Positions 22,279 to 31,614 of a DNA stretch of 32,298 nucleotides are shown here, in pieces. Where the stretch lies: the NCBI GenBank assembly GCA_023664345.1, contig JAMPFQ010000035.1, positions 1-32,298 on the forward strand, written 5' to 3'. This DNA is from Lachnospiraceae bacterium. Its GTDB lineage: Bacteria; Bacillota; Clostridia; Lachnospirales; Lachnospiraceae. Position 1 is the stretch's first letter. Each line of letters begins with the position of its first letter. The translations under genes and the position numbers were made by a program. The notes under the pieces were generated by a model that was not told the origin of the DNA, ran no database searches, and worked only from the letters and a program-made list of their open reading frames with translations.

Positions 22279-23524
22279 TTACGATCCGTGCTCCTAACTC
22301 TCTGAAATCCCTGCAGATATTTTCGTACCCGCGGTATATATACGGGCATCCGGTGACCCGTGTCTCTCCCTGTGCCATCAGCCCCGCTATCACTAACGCG
22401 GCGCCGCCGCGAAGTTCCCTGGCCTCTACTTCCGCGCCCTGCAGCTTTCCTGTGCCGTGGACCACTGCCATGTGGGCATCCAACAGTTCGATATGGGCGC
22501 CCATCCGGTTCAATTCCTCCGCTACCCGGAAACGGTTCTCAAAGATCCTTTCTTCCACAACACTCTGTCCCTCCGCCGCCGTCAGCACGGCCAGCGCCGC
22601 CGACTGCAGATCCGTGGGGAATCCCGGATACGGCAGCGTGACAAGCCGCTCCACTGCTTCCGGATGCCCGGAGGCCTGGACATATATCCCCTCTTCCGTA
22701 ACCCAGAAAGAGGCTCCCATCTGTGACGCGGCTTTCAGGACGGCCTCCATCTCCTCTCCGGGAGCGCCCTCCAGCAGGACACAGCCGCCCGCGCCGATGC
22801 AGGCCATGAGATAGGTGCCTGCCACAATACGATCCGATGGCACCGTATATTCCGCGCCATGAAGCCTGTTCCCTCCATGGATCAGCAGACAGTCCGTGCC
22901 AATGCCCTCTATCTTTGCCCCACAGCTTTGCAGATATCGACAGAGCGCCGTGATCTCCGGTTCCCTTGCGGCTCCCGTGATCCGGGTGTCTCCCTCCGCC
23001 GTGACGCCTGCCAGGATGATATTCTCGGTGGCGCCCACACTGGGCATGGACAGTGCGATCTGGGCGCCATGAAGCCTTTCCGCCACAGCATAGATCATGT
23101 CCTTTTCCTCCGAAAAAGCGGCCCCCATCTGTTCCAATGCCCGAAGATGCAGGTCAATGGGACGTTCTCCGATGACACAGCCGCCGGGATGTTCCAGCGT
23201 GGCCTCCCCGCATCTGCCCAACAGCGCCCCTAACAGGCAAAGCGAAGATCTCATGCCCTTCACCGCTTCTCCCCGCATGTCTCCCCGGCCTGCCCGCGAA
23301 CTGTCCACCTGCAGGCCATCCTCCCGCCACGTTACCAGACAGCCCAACTTTCTCAGCAGGCTGACCATCGCATGTACATCGGCGATCCTTGGACAATTCC
23401 TGATATACGATCGCTGCCCCGTAAGCAGCGTTGCCGCCAGAACGGGCAGCGCCGCATTTTTCGAACCCTGAATGTGCACCTGTCCCTGAAGCGCAATCCC
23501 ACCTTGAATATGAATAGAGTCCAT
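22271..23524 (-). CDS. murA: UDP-GlcNAc enolpyruvyl transferase MurA
   Basis: A 417-residue enzyme for the first committed step of peptidoglycan synthesis: enolpyruvate transfer from PEP to UDP-N-acetylglucosamine. K22-N23 in GSKNAALP, the catalytic C116 in PGGCVIGERPIDLH (the fosfomycin target) and D305 in FPTDLQ are all present. Length is normal. It occupies the place where murG or murB often stands in this cluster. The ATG at 23524 has only a weak GGATGG. A second murA copy elsewhere is common in Firmicutes, so this may be a paralogue. Confidence 0.95.
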   Translation of the reverse strand: MDSIHIQGGIALQGQVHIQGSKNAALPVLAATLLTGQRSYIRNCPRIADVHAMVSLLRKLGCLVTWREDGLQVDSSRAGRGDMRGEAVKGMRSSLCLLGALLGRCGEATLEHPGGCVIGERPIDLHLRALEQMGAAFSEEKDMIYAVAERLHGAQIALSMPSVGATENIILAGVTAEGDTRITGAAREPEITALCRYLQSCGAKIEGIGTDCLLIHGGNRLHGAEYTVPSDRIVAGTYLMACIGAGGCVLLEGAPGEEMEAVLKAASQMGASFWVTEEGIYVQASGHPEAVERLVTLPYPGFPTDLQSAALAVLTAAEGQSVVEERIFENRFRVAEELNRMGAHIELLDAHMAVVHGTGKLQGAEVEARELRGGAALVIAGLMAQGETRVTGCPYIYRGYENICRDFRELGARIVSV

Positions 23525-23597
23525 ACAACACCATCCGGTTTCAGATTAAAGACCTATTCTATCCTATGTAGATCCGATGCTTCTGTACCTTGTCCCT

Positions 23598-23617
23598 AAA
23601 AAAGCGCGGCATTCCGC
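23598..23617 (-). terminator. Weak terminator after ftsW
   Basis: GCGG/CCGC with a 4-nt loop (23606-23617), then GC and six T residues on the minus strand. The stem is short; partial attenuation between ftsW and murA is possible. Confidence 0.35.
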
Positions 23618-23667
23618 CCGGATATCCCACAGGGCGTCAGAATCAGTTTCCATCCCCAAGATCCGGC

Positions 23668-24837
23668 TTACAGTTCTTTCAGCTGTATCCGCTTCGCCAC
23701 ACTCAAGACCAGTCCGATCTCTATCAGCAGGAACATAACGGAAGAACCTCCGTAGCTGATAAAGGGAAGCGAAATTCCCGTGTTGGGGATGGTGTTCGTC
23801 ACTACCGCGATATTCAGCACCGCCTGGATGGCGATATGGCCCATAACGCCTACCACCAGCATGGCCCCGAACAGATCCGACGCATTATTGGCAATGACCA
23901 TCATCCTCCAGAGCAGCATGGTGAACATCAAGATAACGGCGATCGCCCCGAACAGCCCAAGTTCTTCACAGATGATGGAAAAGATCATATCGTTCTGGGC
24001 CTCGGGCACGAAACTCAGCTTCTGCATGCTCTGCCCCAGTCCCTTTCCCCAGATACCGCCGCTTCCGATAGCGTACAGCGCCTGCAGTGTCTGGAAGCCT
24101 TTTCCCTGAGAGTGCCCCTCCGGATCCAGCCATGCCAGGATACGTTCACTTCGAAAGCCTCCGCCCTCCGCCGAGGTGGAAACGATGGCAAAGACCAATA
24201 TCGCCACGGCTGCCACGGCGGACAATCCCATGATCACAAACTTCTTATAATCCGGGCTTGCCACGAACACCATCAGTACGGAGATTCCCATGATGATAAT
24301 GGCGGAACTCAGGTTGTTGGTGATGAGATAGATCTCAGCCACAACGGGAAGCGGCATCGCCAGCATGATCAGAAATCCTTTCATGGTGCGGACGCTCTTG
24401 CCCATCTTGCAGACCATGACCGCCAAAAACAGCACCATACAAAGCTTCGCCACCTCCGCGGGCTGCAGGTTCAGGCCAATCCCGGGAACCCTGATCCAGC
24501 GCCTGGCGCCTCTGGACTCCACACCCAGAGGAGTCAGCACCAGGGGAACCAGCGCCATGGAGACCACATACCCCAGCATGGCAAACCGTTCCCAGAAATG
24601 ATAGGGAATATTGGCCACTACGATCATCAATATCAGTCCGATGATGATCGCCACCAGCTGCTTCTTCAGATAATAGGCCGCATCCTGAAAATCCTGGAAC
24701 GCTTCATAGGAACTTGCCGAGTAGATCATGACAAGCCCGAATCCCAGCAGGAAAAGCACGATAAACAGCAGGCTGTAATCAAAAAAATATTCAGTTTGTT
24801 CCTTTCTTTTACGCCTTACGGCTTTCTCTGCAGCCAT
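23668..24837 (-). CDS. ftsW: SEDS glycosyltransferase FtsW
   Basis: A 389-residue, ten-helix peptidoglycan polymerase of the SEDS family, which works with a class B PBP. Family landmarks are GFGLVMIYSAS, the RRWIRVPGIGLNLQPAE segment, LDPEG, GKGLGQS and the closing NTGISLPFISYGGSS. The start is the ATG at 24837, 5 nt after AAGGAG; the GTG at 24843 would overlap that site. In Bacillus the gene at this place is spoVE, the sporulation paralogue, so a dual role is possible. FtsW and SpoVE cannot be separated by sequence here. Confidence 0.93.
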   Translation of the reverse strand: MAAEKAVRRKRKEQTEYFFDYSLLFIVLFLLGFGLVMIYSASSYEAFQDFQDAAYYLKKQLVAIIIGLILMIVVANIPYHFWERFAMLGYVVSMALVPLVLTPLGVESRGARRWIRVPGIGLNLQPAEVAKLCMVLFLAVMVCKMGKSVRTMKGFLIMLAMPLPVVAEIYLITNNLSSAIIIMGISVLMVFVASPDYKKFVIMGLSAVAAVAILVFAIVSTSAEGGGFRSERILAWLDPEGHSQGKGFQTLQALYAIGSGGIWGKGLGQSMQKLSFVPEAQNDMIFSIICEELGLFGAIAVILMFTMLLWRMMVIANNASDLFGAMLVVGVMGHIAIQAVLNIAVVTNTIPNTGISLPFISYGGSSVMFLLIEIGLVLSVAKRIQLKEL

Positions 24838-24913
24838 AGTCACTCCTTACGCTCTCAGTTCCTCTCCCTGAGGTACACCTGTGCCAGTCCTGTTATATAA
24901 CGCCTGTCATTTC

Positions 24914-26278
24914 TTATGGAAGTCCCCTTACATACTCCTTGAACAACTGTCCCCTCACCTCATAGTTGGGGAACATCCCCCAGCTTGCGCAGGCCGGGGA
25001 AAGCAGCACCGCGTCCCCACTCTCCGCCAGTTCCGTGCAGAGTTTCAGGCACTCCTCAAAGGTATCCGCGAAACGGATCCTGTCAAAGCCGTGCTCTCTG
25101 GCGCACTGCGCGATCTTTTCCCTGGTCTGGCCGATCAGCACCAGCCATTTCACCTTGCCCTCAAAGCTTTCGATCCACTCATCATACTCGCTCTGCTTGT
25201 CATAGCCGCCGCCGATCAGCACGGTAGGCTTCCACATGGCGCGGATGCCCTGGATGGCCGCGTCGGGATTGGTGCCCTTGGAATCATTGTAATAGTCTAC
25301 GCCGCCCTTTGTGGCCACGAACTCGATCCTATGCTCCACCGCATGGAATCCCCTGATCACCGAAAGGATCGTCTCCATGGGGACGCCCATGCCCTCCCCG
25401 ATGGCGATGGCCGCCATCACGTTTTCCACGTTGCAGGTTCCCACCAGGTTCATATCACTGTGGATATCCAGCAGTTCTTCCGTCCTGCCTGCGGCGCTCT
25501 TTAGGATCTTATCCCCTTTCAGGTAATAGCCCTCCTCCAGCTCCCTGACGGAGGAGAACCAGACCACCCTGGCGGGGCATCTTTCCCCGAAAGCCCTGGT
25601 GTATCCATTTTCATAGTTCAGCACACACACATCCTCTTTCGTCTGGTTCAGGGTGATATTTTCCTTTGCCGCCACATAGGCCTCCATGGTGTGATGGCGG
25701 TTCAGATGATCCGGCGTGATATTTAAAATAGCGGATACTGCCGGATGGAAGTTCCGGATCGTCTCCAGCTGAAAAGAACTGATCTCGCCTACCGTCACCG
25801 TGTCAGTCGCGGTCTTTCGACACTCCGAGGTATAGGGATTCCCGATATTTCCCACCACAAAGGTCTTATCCGCCCCTGCATGGGCTTTCATGATCTGGCC
25901 CACCAGGGTGGTGGTAGTAGTCTTTCCGTTGGTGCCGGTGATGGCGGCTACCCTGCCTTTTTCCTCCTGATAACCCAGTTCAATCTCTCCGATGATGGCA
26001 GCCCCATTGTCCCGCAGCGCGTTCACCAGGGGAATATCCGTGGGCACGCCCGGACTCAGCACTACCGTATCCACAGTTTTCATGATTTCTTCCGGCAGTT
26101 CGCCCGCAATGCAGGAAGCCCTGCTCTCTCCCGGAAGCTTCGCCCTTAACGCTTCCTCGGTCAGTTCCGCGCTGCTGTCATAAAGGATGACCTGAGCGCC
26201 CATATGCTCCAGAAGTTCTACGGAGCCCACTCCGCTGATGCCGGAGCCGATCACAAGACATTTTTTCTGATCTGACAT
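24914..26278 (-). CDS. murD: UDP-MurNAc-L-Ala D-glutamate ligase MurD
   Basis: A 454-residue ATP-dependent ligase adding D-glutamate to UDP-MurNAc-L-alanine. N-terminal dinucleotide-type fold with GSGISGVGS, the ATP loop ITGTNGKTTT (115-120 core), DHLNRH (190-195) and NDSKGTNPDA of the Mur ligase family are present. The start at 26278 gives the usual MurD length. The frame is open for 48 codons further (to a GTG at 26422) only because the 111-bp repeat upstream has no stop in that frame. The ribosome site is weak (AGGAT). Confidence 0.96.
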   Translation of the reverse strand: MSDQKKCLVIGSGISGVGSVELLEHMGAQVILYDSSAELTEEALRAKLPGESRASCIAGELPEEIMKTVDTVVLSPGVPTDIPLVNALRDNGAAIIGEIELGYQEEKGRVAAITGTNGKTTTTTLVGQIMKAHAGADKTFVVGNIGNPYTSECRKTATDTVTVGEISSFQLETIRNFHPAVSAILNITPDHLNRHHTMEAYVAAKENITLNQTKEDVCVLNYENGYTRAFGERCPARVVWFSSVRELEEGYYLKGDKILKSAAGRTEELLDIHSDMNLVGTCNVENVMAAIAIGEGMGVPMETILSVIRGFHAVEHRIEFVATKGGVDYYNDSKGTNPDAAIQGIRAMWKPTVLIGGGYDKQSEYDEWIESFEGKVKWLVLIGQTREKIAQCAREHGFDRIRFADTFEECLKLCTELAESGDAVLLSPACASWGMFPNYEVRGQLFKEYVRGLP

Positions 26279-26290
26279 AATATGTATCCT

Positions 26291-26512
26291 ATTCCAGTTC
26301 TGTCTCTTCACTTCAGCGCCCCTGGCGGGGAAGAAATTTTCATCTGCCCAAACCGCAGCTGAAAATTCCTTCCGGGCGCTTCCGTTCCGAGACTGTTTTT
26401 GATTCCAGTTCTGTCTCTTCACTTCAGCGCCCCTGGCGGGGAAGAAATTTTCATCTGCCCAAACCGCAGCTGAAAATTCCTTCCGGGCGCTTCCGTTCCG
26501 AGACTGTTTTTG
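26291..26512. repeat. Perfect 111-bp tandem duplication
   Basis: Positions 26291-26401 and 26402-26512 are identical, and the first 10 nt of a third copy follow (26513-26522). Each unit holds a large imperfect hairpin: GGAAGAAATTTTCA with TGAAAATTCCTTCC (one mismatch), flanked by AGCGCCC with GGGCGCT. The period is divisible by three and open in the murD frame. It fills most of the mraY-murD gap. Confidence 0.95.
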
Positions 26513-26517
26513 ATTCC

Positions 26518-26537
26518 AGTTCCTGCTTGCAGGAACT
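26518..26537. repeat. Hairpin after mraY
   Basis: AGTTCCTGC (26518-26526) and GCAGGAACT (26529-26537) are perfect complements with a TT loop. It starts inside the partial third repeat copy and lies 30 nt after the mraY stop. No U-tract. Confidence 0.7.
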
Positions 26538-26566
26538 TATTCCGGTCTCTCCACTTCGAGATCATT

Positions 26567-27529
26567 TTAGTTTCCCAGCCCCATAAGCCCCACCAGGCAC
26601 ATCACCGCCGTGACGATGGTGAACAGCGCCGTGATCCTGGTCTCCGGCCAGCCCCCCAGTTCAAAATGATGATGCAGGGGCGCCATGCGGAAAAGCCTTT
26701 TTCCGCCGCTTATCTTAAAATATCCCACCTGGAGGATCACCGAAACCACTTCCGCCAGGTAGACGATCCCCACAATGGCTATATACAGGGGCATCTGCAT
26801 CATATACGCGCTGGCCGCCACAAAACCGCCCAGCGCCAGGGAACCAGTGTCACCCATGAACACAGCCGCCGGATGCGCGTTGAACAGCAGGAACCCCAGC
26901 AGGGCGCCCGCCACGGCGCAGGTCACCGGCTCGATGCCGCTCCTGCTCCCCACCGCCACCACGGTGAAAAAGACCGCCACCATCACCGTCACGCTTCCTG
27001 CCAGGCCGTCCAGGCCGTCGGTAAAGTTGGTGCCGTTTGCCGTTCCCAGCACGATAAAGAACAGAACAGGCAGGTTCCACGCCCCGAAGTCCAGATACTG
27101 CCCCGGCAGAAAGGGAATCTTCAGGGCAAGGCTCACATCCGTGTAACGCAGCAGGAACCAGGCGAAACCCGCCGTCACCGCCAGCTGCCCCAGCAGCTTC
27201 TGCCACGCCCGCAGTCCCAGGGACCGCATACAAACTACTTTTATGTAATCATCCAGAAAGCCGATCAGTCCGAAGCCCACCGTGAGAAACAGGATGGGCG
27301 CCGTGCGGGGATGGTCTTTTATGAACAGCAGGGTGGTGATCACCACGCTGGACAGGATCAGGATCCCGCCCATGGTGGGCGTCCCCGTTTTCCCCAGATG
27401 GGTGGCAGGACCGTCCTCCCGTACTGTCTGCCCGCACTTCAGATTCCTTAAGAAAGGAATCAGCACCGGTCCCAGCACCGCGCTCAGGGCAAAGGATATC
27501 ACCGTCGCCAAAATGCTTACATTCCTCAT
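26567..27529 (-). CDS. mraY: Phospho-MurNAc-pentapeptide transferase MraY
   Basis: A 320-residue ten-helix enzyme making lipid I from UDP-MurNAc-pentapeptide and undecaprenyl phosphate. Catalytic and Mg-binding residues are visible: D93-D94 in FLDDYIK, N168 and D171/D174 in GTNFTDGLDG, D227 in MGDTGS, and the HHHFE loop at 286-290. Its ATG overlaps the stop of the upstream PBP (ATGA), with TGGAG ahead, so the two are coupled. In the standard order murE and murF come before mraY; they are absent here. Confidence 0.97.
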   Translation of the reverse strand: MRNVSILATVISFALSAVLGPVLIPFLRNLKCGQTVREDGPATHLGKTGTPTMGGILILSSVVITTLLFIKDHPRTAPILFLTVGFGLIGFLDDYIKVVCMRSLGLRAWQKLLGQLAVTAGFAWFLLRYTDVSLALKIPFLPGQYLDFGAWNLPVLFFIVLGTANGTNFTDGLDGLAGSVTVMVAVFFTVVAVGSRSGIEPVTCAVAGALLGFLLFNAHPAAVFMGDTGSLALGGFVAASAYMMQMPLYIAIVGIVYLAEVVSVILQVGYFKISGGKRLFRMAPLHHHFELGGWPETRITALFTIVTAVMCLVGLMGLGN

Positions 27530-29262
27530 TGATTATACTCCATGATTCCCATATAAGGAAGAATATTTTCAAATAACTGACGCAGGATGGGTGCCGCCAC
27601 CTGTCCCCCGTAGTAAGTTCCCTGGGGGTTGTTGACTATGGCTATGGCTATGACCTGCGGATCATCCGCCGGCGCAAAGGCCACAAAGGAGGCGATATAG
27701 CGCCCGCTCCCCCTGGGGAGCGTCTGGCTTGTGGCTGTCTTTCCGCCGATCCGGTAGCCCTCCACCTTTCCGTTCTTGCCGGAGCCCTCCGCCACCACCA
27801 TCTCCAGGATCTCCCTCATGGTCTGGCTGGTCTGCTCCGACACAATGCCCTGTTTTACCGGGTATTCAAAGGTCTCCACCACATTTCCATCGGAGTCCAC
27901 AGCCTTTACTCCAAAATGGGGGGTGATGCGGTTCCCGCCGTTTATGATGGAGGATGCCGTGGCGAGCAGCTGTATGGGGGTGATCTGAAAAGACTGCCCG
28001 AAAGCCACCGTGGCCAGTTCCACATTTCCCATATTCTCTTTCTGGTGCATTATGGTGCCCGCCTCTCCGGGGAGGTCGATGCCCGTCTTTGTCTTTAAGC
28101 CGAAGTTTTCAAAGTATTCATAATAGGAATCCAGCCCCAGCCTCAGCCCAAGGGTGATCAGCGCCGGATTGCAGGAATTCATCATGGCATGGGTAAAATC
28201 CTGGGTGCCATGCCCCGCCACCTTATGGCAGCGGATCTTTCTGTCGTCCACCACGATGAACCCGGGACAGTTGAACGTGCTCTCTGTCGTCACCACGCCT
28301 GCTTCCAGTCCTGCCGCCGCGGTGATGATCTTAAAAGTGGAACCGGGCTCATAGGTGTCATTGATACAGCCGTTCCGCCAGATGCCGTTCAACAGGTTCT
28401 GCTGCTCCTCCCCGCTGATGTCCTCCGGCGTGCCCTCCGGCAATGCGTAAGGGTCGTTCAGGTCAAATTCCGGCACATTGACCATAGCCAGGATCTCACC
28501 GTTCTGCGGGTTCATCACAATGATGGACACGCTGTCCGCCTGCTTCGCGGCACAGGCCTGGGCGGCCAACTGGGTGGCGTAGGTCTGGATGTTCAGATCC
28601 ATGCTGATGCACAGGTCATTGCCGTTTATCGGCTCTATCCGCCTCTCCCCCGCGGCTTCCACCTCAATGCCCCTGGCGTCCGTCACCGTGAGGATGGTTC
28701 CCGGCTCTCCCTGCAGATAATCCTCATAGATCACTTCCAGGCCGATGATCCCCTGATTATCTCCCCCGGTAAAACCCAGGACTTTGCTGGCCAGTTCGTC
28801 GTAAGGATAATAACGCTTGTAATCCTCATCCACCTTGACTCCCGCCAGGTCGTATTCTCTGATGCGGTCGCCGACGGATTTATCCACATTGCTCTTGATG
28901 CGCTCCATGGAGGAATATTTCTCCACCCGCTGCCTGACGTATTCCTCGGACAGATCCAGTTCCTGACACAGAATCCTGATGATCTCCTCCGGGTCTTCAA
29001 TCTGATTATGTATGACGGAGATGGTGCAGACCGTCTTGTTGTCCGCCAGCACCGTGCCGTTGCAGTCCAGTATCCGCCCTCTGGCGGCCTTGATGCTCCT
29101 CTCCCTCTCGTGCAGATCCGTGGCCAGCCGGGAATAGTGATCCGCCTGCCAGATCATCAGATAGACCAGTCTGCCGAACAAAAGCAGCAGCAGCGCCGCG
29201 CATCCCAGAAAGATCACAAGCACTTTCTTTCTGTGAAATATCTTATTGTTATCAGATAACAT
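27526..29262 (-). CDS. Class B penicillin-binding protein (SpoVD-like)
   Basis: A 578-residue D,D-transpeptidase from the ATG at 29262 (GAGG 6 nt ahead; the ATG at 29274 has no site). One membrane helix (about residues 14-35), a dimerisation domain, then the catalytic domain with STFK (serine in EPGSTFK, about residue 308) and SCN (about 363). The third motif reads KTA (GGKTATSQT, about 508-510) where KTG is expected. No PASTA domain is present, unlike Bacillus SpoVD. As the second of two tandem PBPs before mraY it matches the spoVD position, so a cortex role is the best guess; septal cross-linking with FtsW is the alternative. Confidence 0.9.
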   Translation of the reverse strand: MLSDNNKIFHRKKVLVIFLGCAALLLLLFGRLVYLMIWQADHYSRLATDLHERERSIKAARGRILDCNGTVLADNKTVCTISVIHNQIEDPEEIIRILCQELDLSEEYVRQRVEKYSSMERIKSNVDKSVGDRIREYDLAGVKVDEDYKRYYPYDELASKVLGFTGGDNQGIIGLEVIYEDYLQGEPGTILTVTDARGIEVEAAGERRIEPINGNDLCISMDLNIQTYATQLAAQACAAKQADSVSIIVMNPQNGEILAMVNVPEFDLNDPYALPEGTPEDISGEEQQNLLNGIWRNGCINDTYEPGSTFKIITAAAGLEAGVVTTESTFNCPGFIVVDDRKIRCHKVAGHGTQDFTHAMMNSCNPALITLGLRLGLDSYYEYFENFGLKTKTGIDLPGEAGTIMHQKENMGNVELATVAFGQSFQITPIQLLATASSIINGGNRITPHFGVKAVDSDGNVVETFEYPVKQGIVSEQTSQTMREILEMVVAEGSGKNGKVEGYRIGGKTATSQTLPRGSGRYIASFVAFAPADDPQVIAIAIVNNPQGTYYGGQVAAPILRQLFENILPYMGIMEYNQ

Positions 29263-29334
29263 GCCAAACCTCATAAAAAGGATTACTATACTCTATTCTG
29301 CTTTTTATCAGGTTATGACTTTTGACAGGCCGAT

Positions 29335-31605
29335 CTATTCCTGGGGAGGATTGATCAGGTTGCCGTTCACCGGCATATTTGGATCAATAACAGGTGTACT
29401 TCCACCCTCCACCAGGAACCCCGCCCTGGCATCGTACTTATCTCCGGTGGCAGGATCGACCCTGTATCCCGTTAAGGGATCAATGGGGAAATCCATCCAC
29501 GCTGGCCGTGTCCCATCGGGATTCAGAAACTGCATCTCATCACCGCCCTGACCCTCTCCCGCATCCGCCCCTTCCAGGGCGTCATCCTCCGGCCTCTGCG
29601 TATACTGGTTGGTGATCTCCAGGTGCAGCGCGTTCAGTTCCGCGATCTCCGCCTCGGACAGTTCCTCCGTCATGAAAATATTCAGATAAGGCAGCGCTTC
29701 CATCAGGATATTGCGGACAATACCCGTGGCATACTTGGCATCGCCCTGATGAGACACATTGGGTCTGTCCACCACCACATAGATGGCCACCTGGGGATCA
29801 TCCGCAGGGGCAAATCCTATAAAAGACACCACATGTTCCGTTTCGGAGCGCTTATGGGTATTCTCATCAATGGTCTCCGCGGTTCCCGTCTTTCCGCCGA
29901 TCATGTATCCCGCAGGCCGTGCCGTGTGGCCCGTGCCGTAGTTCACCACTGCCACACAGTACTGTCTGATCAGTTCGGAAGTGGATTCGGAGATTACCTG
30001 CTTCAGCACTCTCGGCTCGATATTGGCCACTGTGGCGCCGCTGGAATTGGTGATCTTGTCCACCACATGAGGCTCATAATAATACCCGCCGTTGATCAGG
30101 GCGCAGAATCCGGTGATCATCTGAATCATGGTAGCGTTGAAATTCTGTCCGAAAGAGTTGGTCGCAAGATCCGTGGGGCCCATCTGGTCCGCCGTGTAGA
30201 TCAGGCTGGCGGTGCGGGCCTCCCCTGCAAGGTCGATATTTGTCTTTAATCCAAAATTGAACATCTGCTGGTATTCCGTGAACGCTTCCCTGCCCAGCAC
30301 CTGGGCAATCTTCATCATGGATACGTTGCAGGACTTTGCCACTGCCTCCTCCAGCGTCAGTGTGCCGTCATATTTGTTGTGGCATCTGATCTCATAACCT
30401 CCTATATCCATCTTGCCGGTACACTCGAAAGTGGTGGCAGGGGAGATCACGCCGCTTTCCAGGGCCGCCGCCACAGTAAAGGGCTTGGCTGTGGAACCGG
30501 GCTCGTAAGTTCCCGTGATGCAGAAATTTTTCCAGAGATTGTTCAGGTTCAGATAGATCTGGTCTTCGTCCATCTCCGCCAGCCTGGCCTCGCTGATATA
30601 ATTTCCCGTCTTGTGAATCTCAAAATAGCCGTTGGCATTGGTAATCTGCTCCACCTCCATGGAGCCGATCAGGCTGGACGGATTCCTGGTATCGTTCAGG
30701 TCGTAGGTAGGATAACTTGCCATGGCAAGAATCTCCCCCGTGTTCACCCGCATCATGATGCAGCCGATATTCTGCGCACCGTTGGCGCCCTGTACAAATT
30801 CATCCTTATGCTCGTCGTTGAATTTCTGCAGATATTTTTCAACAATCATCTGCAGATTGGCATCTATGGTGACATGTAGGGTATTTCCGTCCAGGGGCGC
30901 CTGGACCGTACGCTCCAGGTTCAGATCATCGTTAAGATAACCGTACTCCCTGCCGTTCACACCGCTCAGTGTGGCGTTATAAAATTCCTCCAGCCCATAT
31001 TTTCCCTGTCCGTCAGTGGTGGTAAACCCGATCATGTCCGCCGCCAGGGAAGCATAAGGATACTCTCTTTTGTACTCTTCCTCGAACCAGACGCCCTGGA
31101 TATTTCCCTTGTTCGTTTTTACCTCCGGACTGTCGTCCTCCCTTACGATCCTTGCCTCTATAAAACCACTGATCTGATCATAGGTCAGCCTTCTCAAGGG
31201 CACATACCAGGAGGAACTGGTATTTGTGGTCACATAGGCTCTGATCTCCTGCATGTTCAGGTCAAAATACTGCCCCAGCGCCGTCAGCGTGGGTTCCAGA
31301 TAAGGCTTCTTGCCTCCCAGTTCCGTGTTCATCACCTTTGCATCGATGACCAGGTTGTAGACTTTCTCGCTGGTGGCAAGGATCGTGCCCCTGGAGTCCA
31401 CAATGTCGCCTCTTCTGTAAGGGATCGTGGTGGAGTCATATCTCTGCTGGGACAAGATCTGCTTCTGATACTGGGTTCCGTTCTCCTTTGCTATCAGCAC
31501 CAGCCTCACACTTAAACAGGCAAAAGCCAGCAGTACGAGAACAAACAGTACTACCAGCTTCTTTTGCATTTTGATTGAAAATTTTGTCTTATCCCTTTTT
31601 TTCAC
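29335..31605 (-). CDS. Class B penicillin-binding protein, FtsI/PbpB position
   Basis: A 756-residue septal D,D-transpeptidase. Membrane helix at about 17-36, dimerisation domain, catalytic domain with STAK (371-374), SCN (425-427) and KTG (572-574), all intact. After about residue 655 an extra tail of 100 residues is acidic and Gly/Pro-rich (RPEDDALEGADAGEGQGG, then DPLTGYRVDPATGDKYDA) instead of PASTA repeats. The start is a GTG at 31605 with AGAGG 6 nt ahead. It follows ftsL by 9 nt, the usual FtsL-FtsI pairing. This is likely the vegetative division PBP. Confidence 0.93.
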   Translation of the reverse strand: MKKRDKTKFSIKMQKKLVVLFVLVLLAFACLSVRLVLIAKENGTQYQKQILSQQRYDSTTIPYRRGDIVDSRGTILATSEKVYNLVIDAKVMNTELGGKKPYLEPTLTALGQYFDLNMQEIRAYVTTNTSSSWYVPLRRLTYDQISGFIEARIVREDDSPEVKTNKGNIQGVWFEEEYKREYPYASLAADMIGFTTTDGQGKYGLEEFYNATLSGVNGREYGYLNDDLNLERTVQAPLDGNTLHVTIDANLQMIVEKYLQKFNDEHKDEFVQGANGAQNIGCIMMRVNTGEILAMASYPTYDLNDTRNPSSLIGSMEVEQITNANGYFEIHKTGNYISEARLAEMDEDQIYLNLNNLWKNFCITGTYEPGSTAKPFTVAAALESGVISPATTFECTGKMDIGGYEIRCHNKYDGTLTLEEAVAKSCNVSMMKIAQVLGREAFTEYQQMFNFGLKTNIDLAGEARTASLIYTADQMGPTDLATNSFGQNFNATMIQMITGFCALINGGYYYEPHVVDKITNSSGATVANIEPRVLKQVISESTSELIRQYCVAVVNYGTGHTARPAGYMIGGKTGTAETIDENTHKRSETEHVVSFIGFAPADDPQVAIYVVVDRPNVSHQGDAKYATGIVRNILMEALPYLNIFMTEELSEAEIAELNALHLEITNQYTQRPEDDALEGADAGEGQGGDEMQFLNPDGTRPAWMDFPIDPLTGYRVDPATGDKYDARAGFLVEGGSTPVIDPNMPVNGNLINPPQE

Positions 31606-31614
31606 TCCGCACCT

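Noticed and set aside
26279..26422. 48-residue N-terminal extension of MurD
   Set aside because: It is translated tandem repeat with no homology to MurD; normal MurD length starts at 26278.
26291..26522. CRISPR array
   Set aside because: The two units are directly adjacent 111-bp copies without variable spacers, and no cas genes are present.
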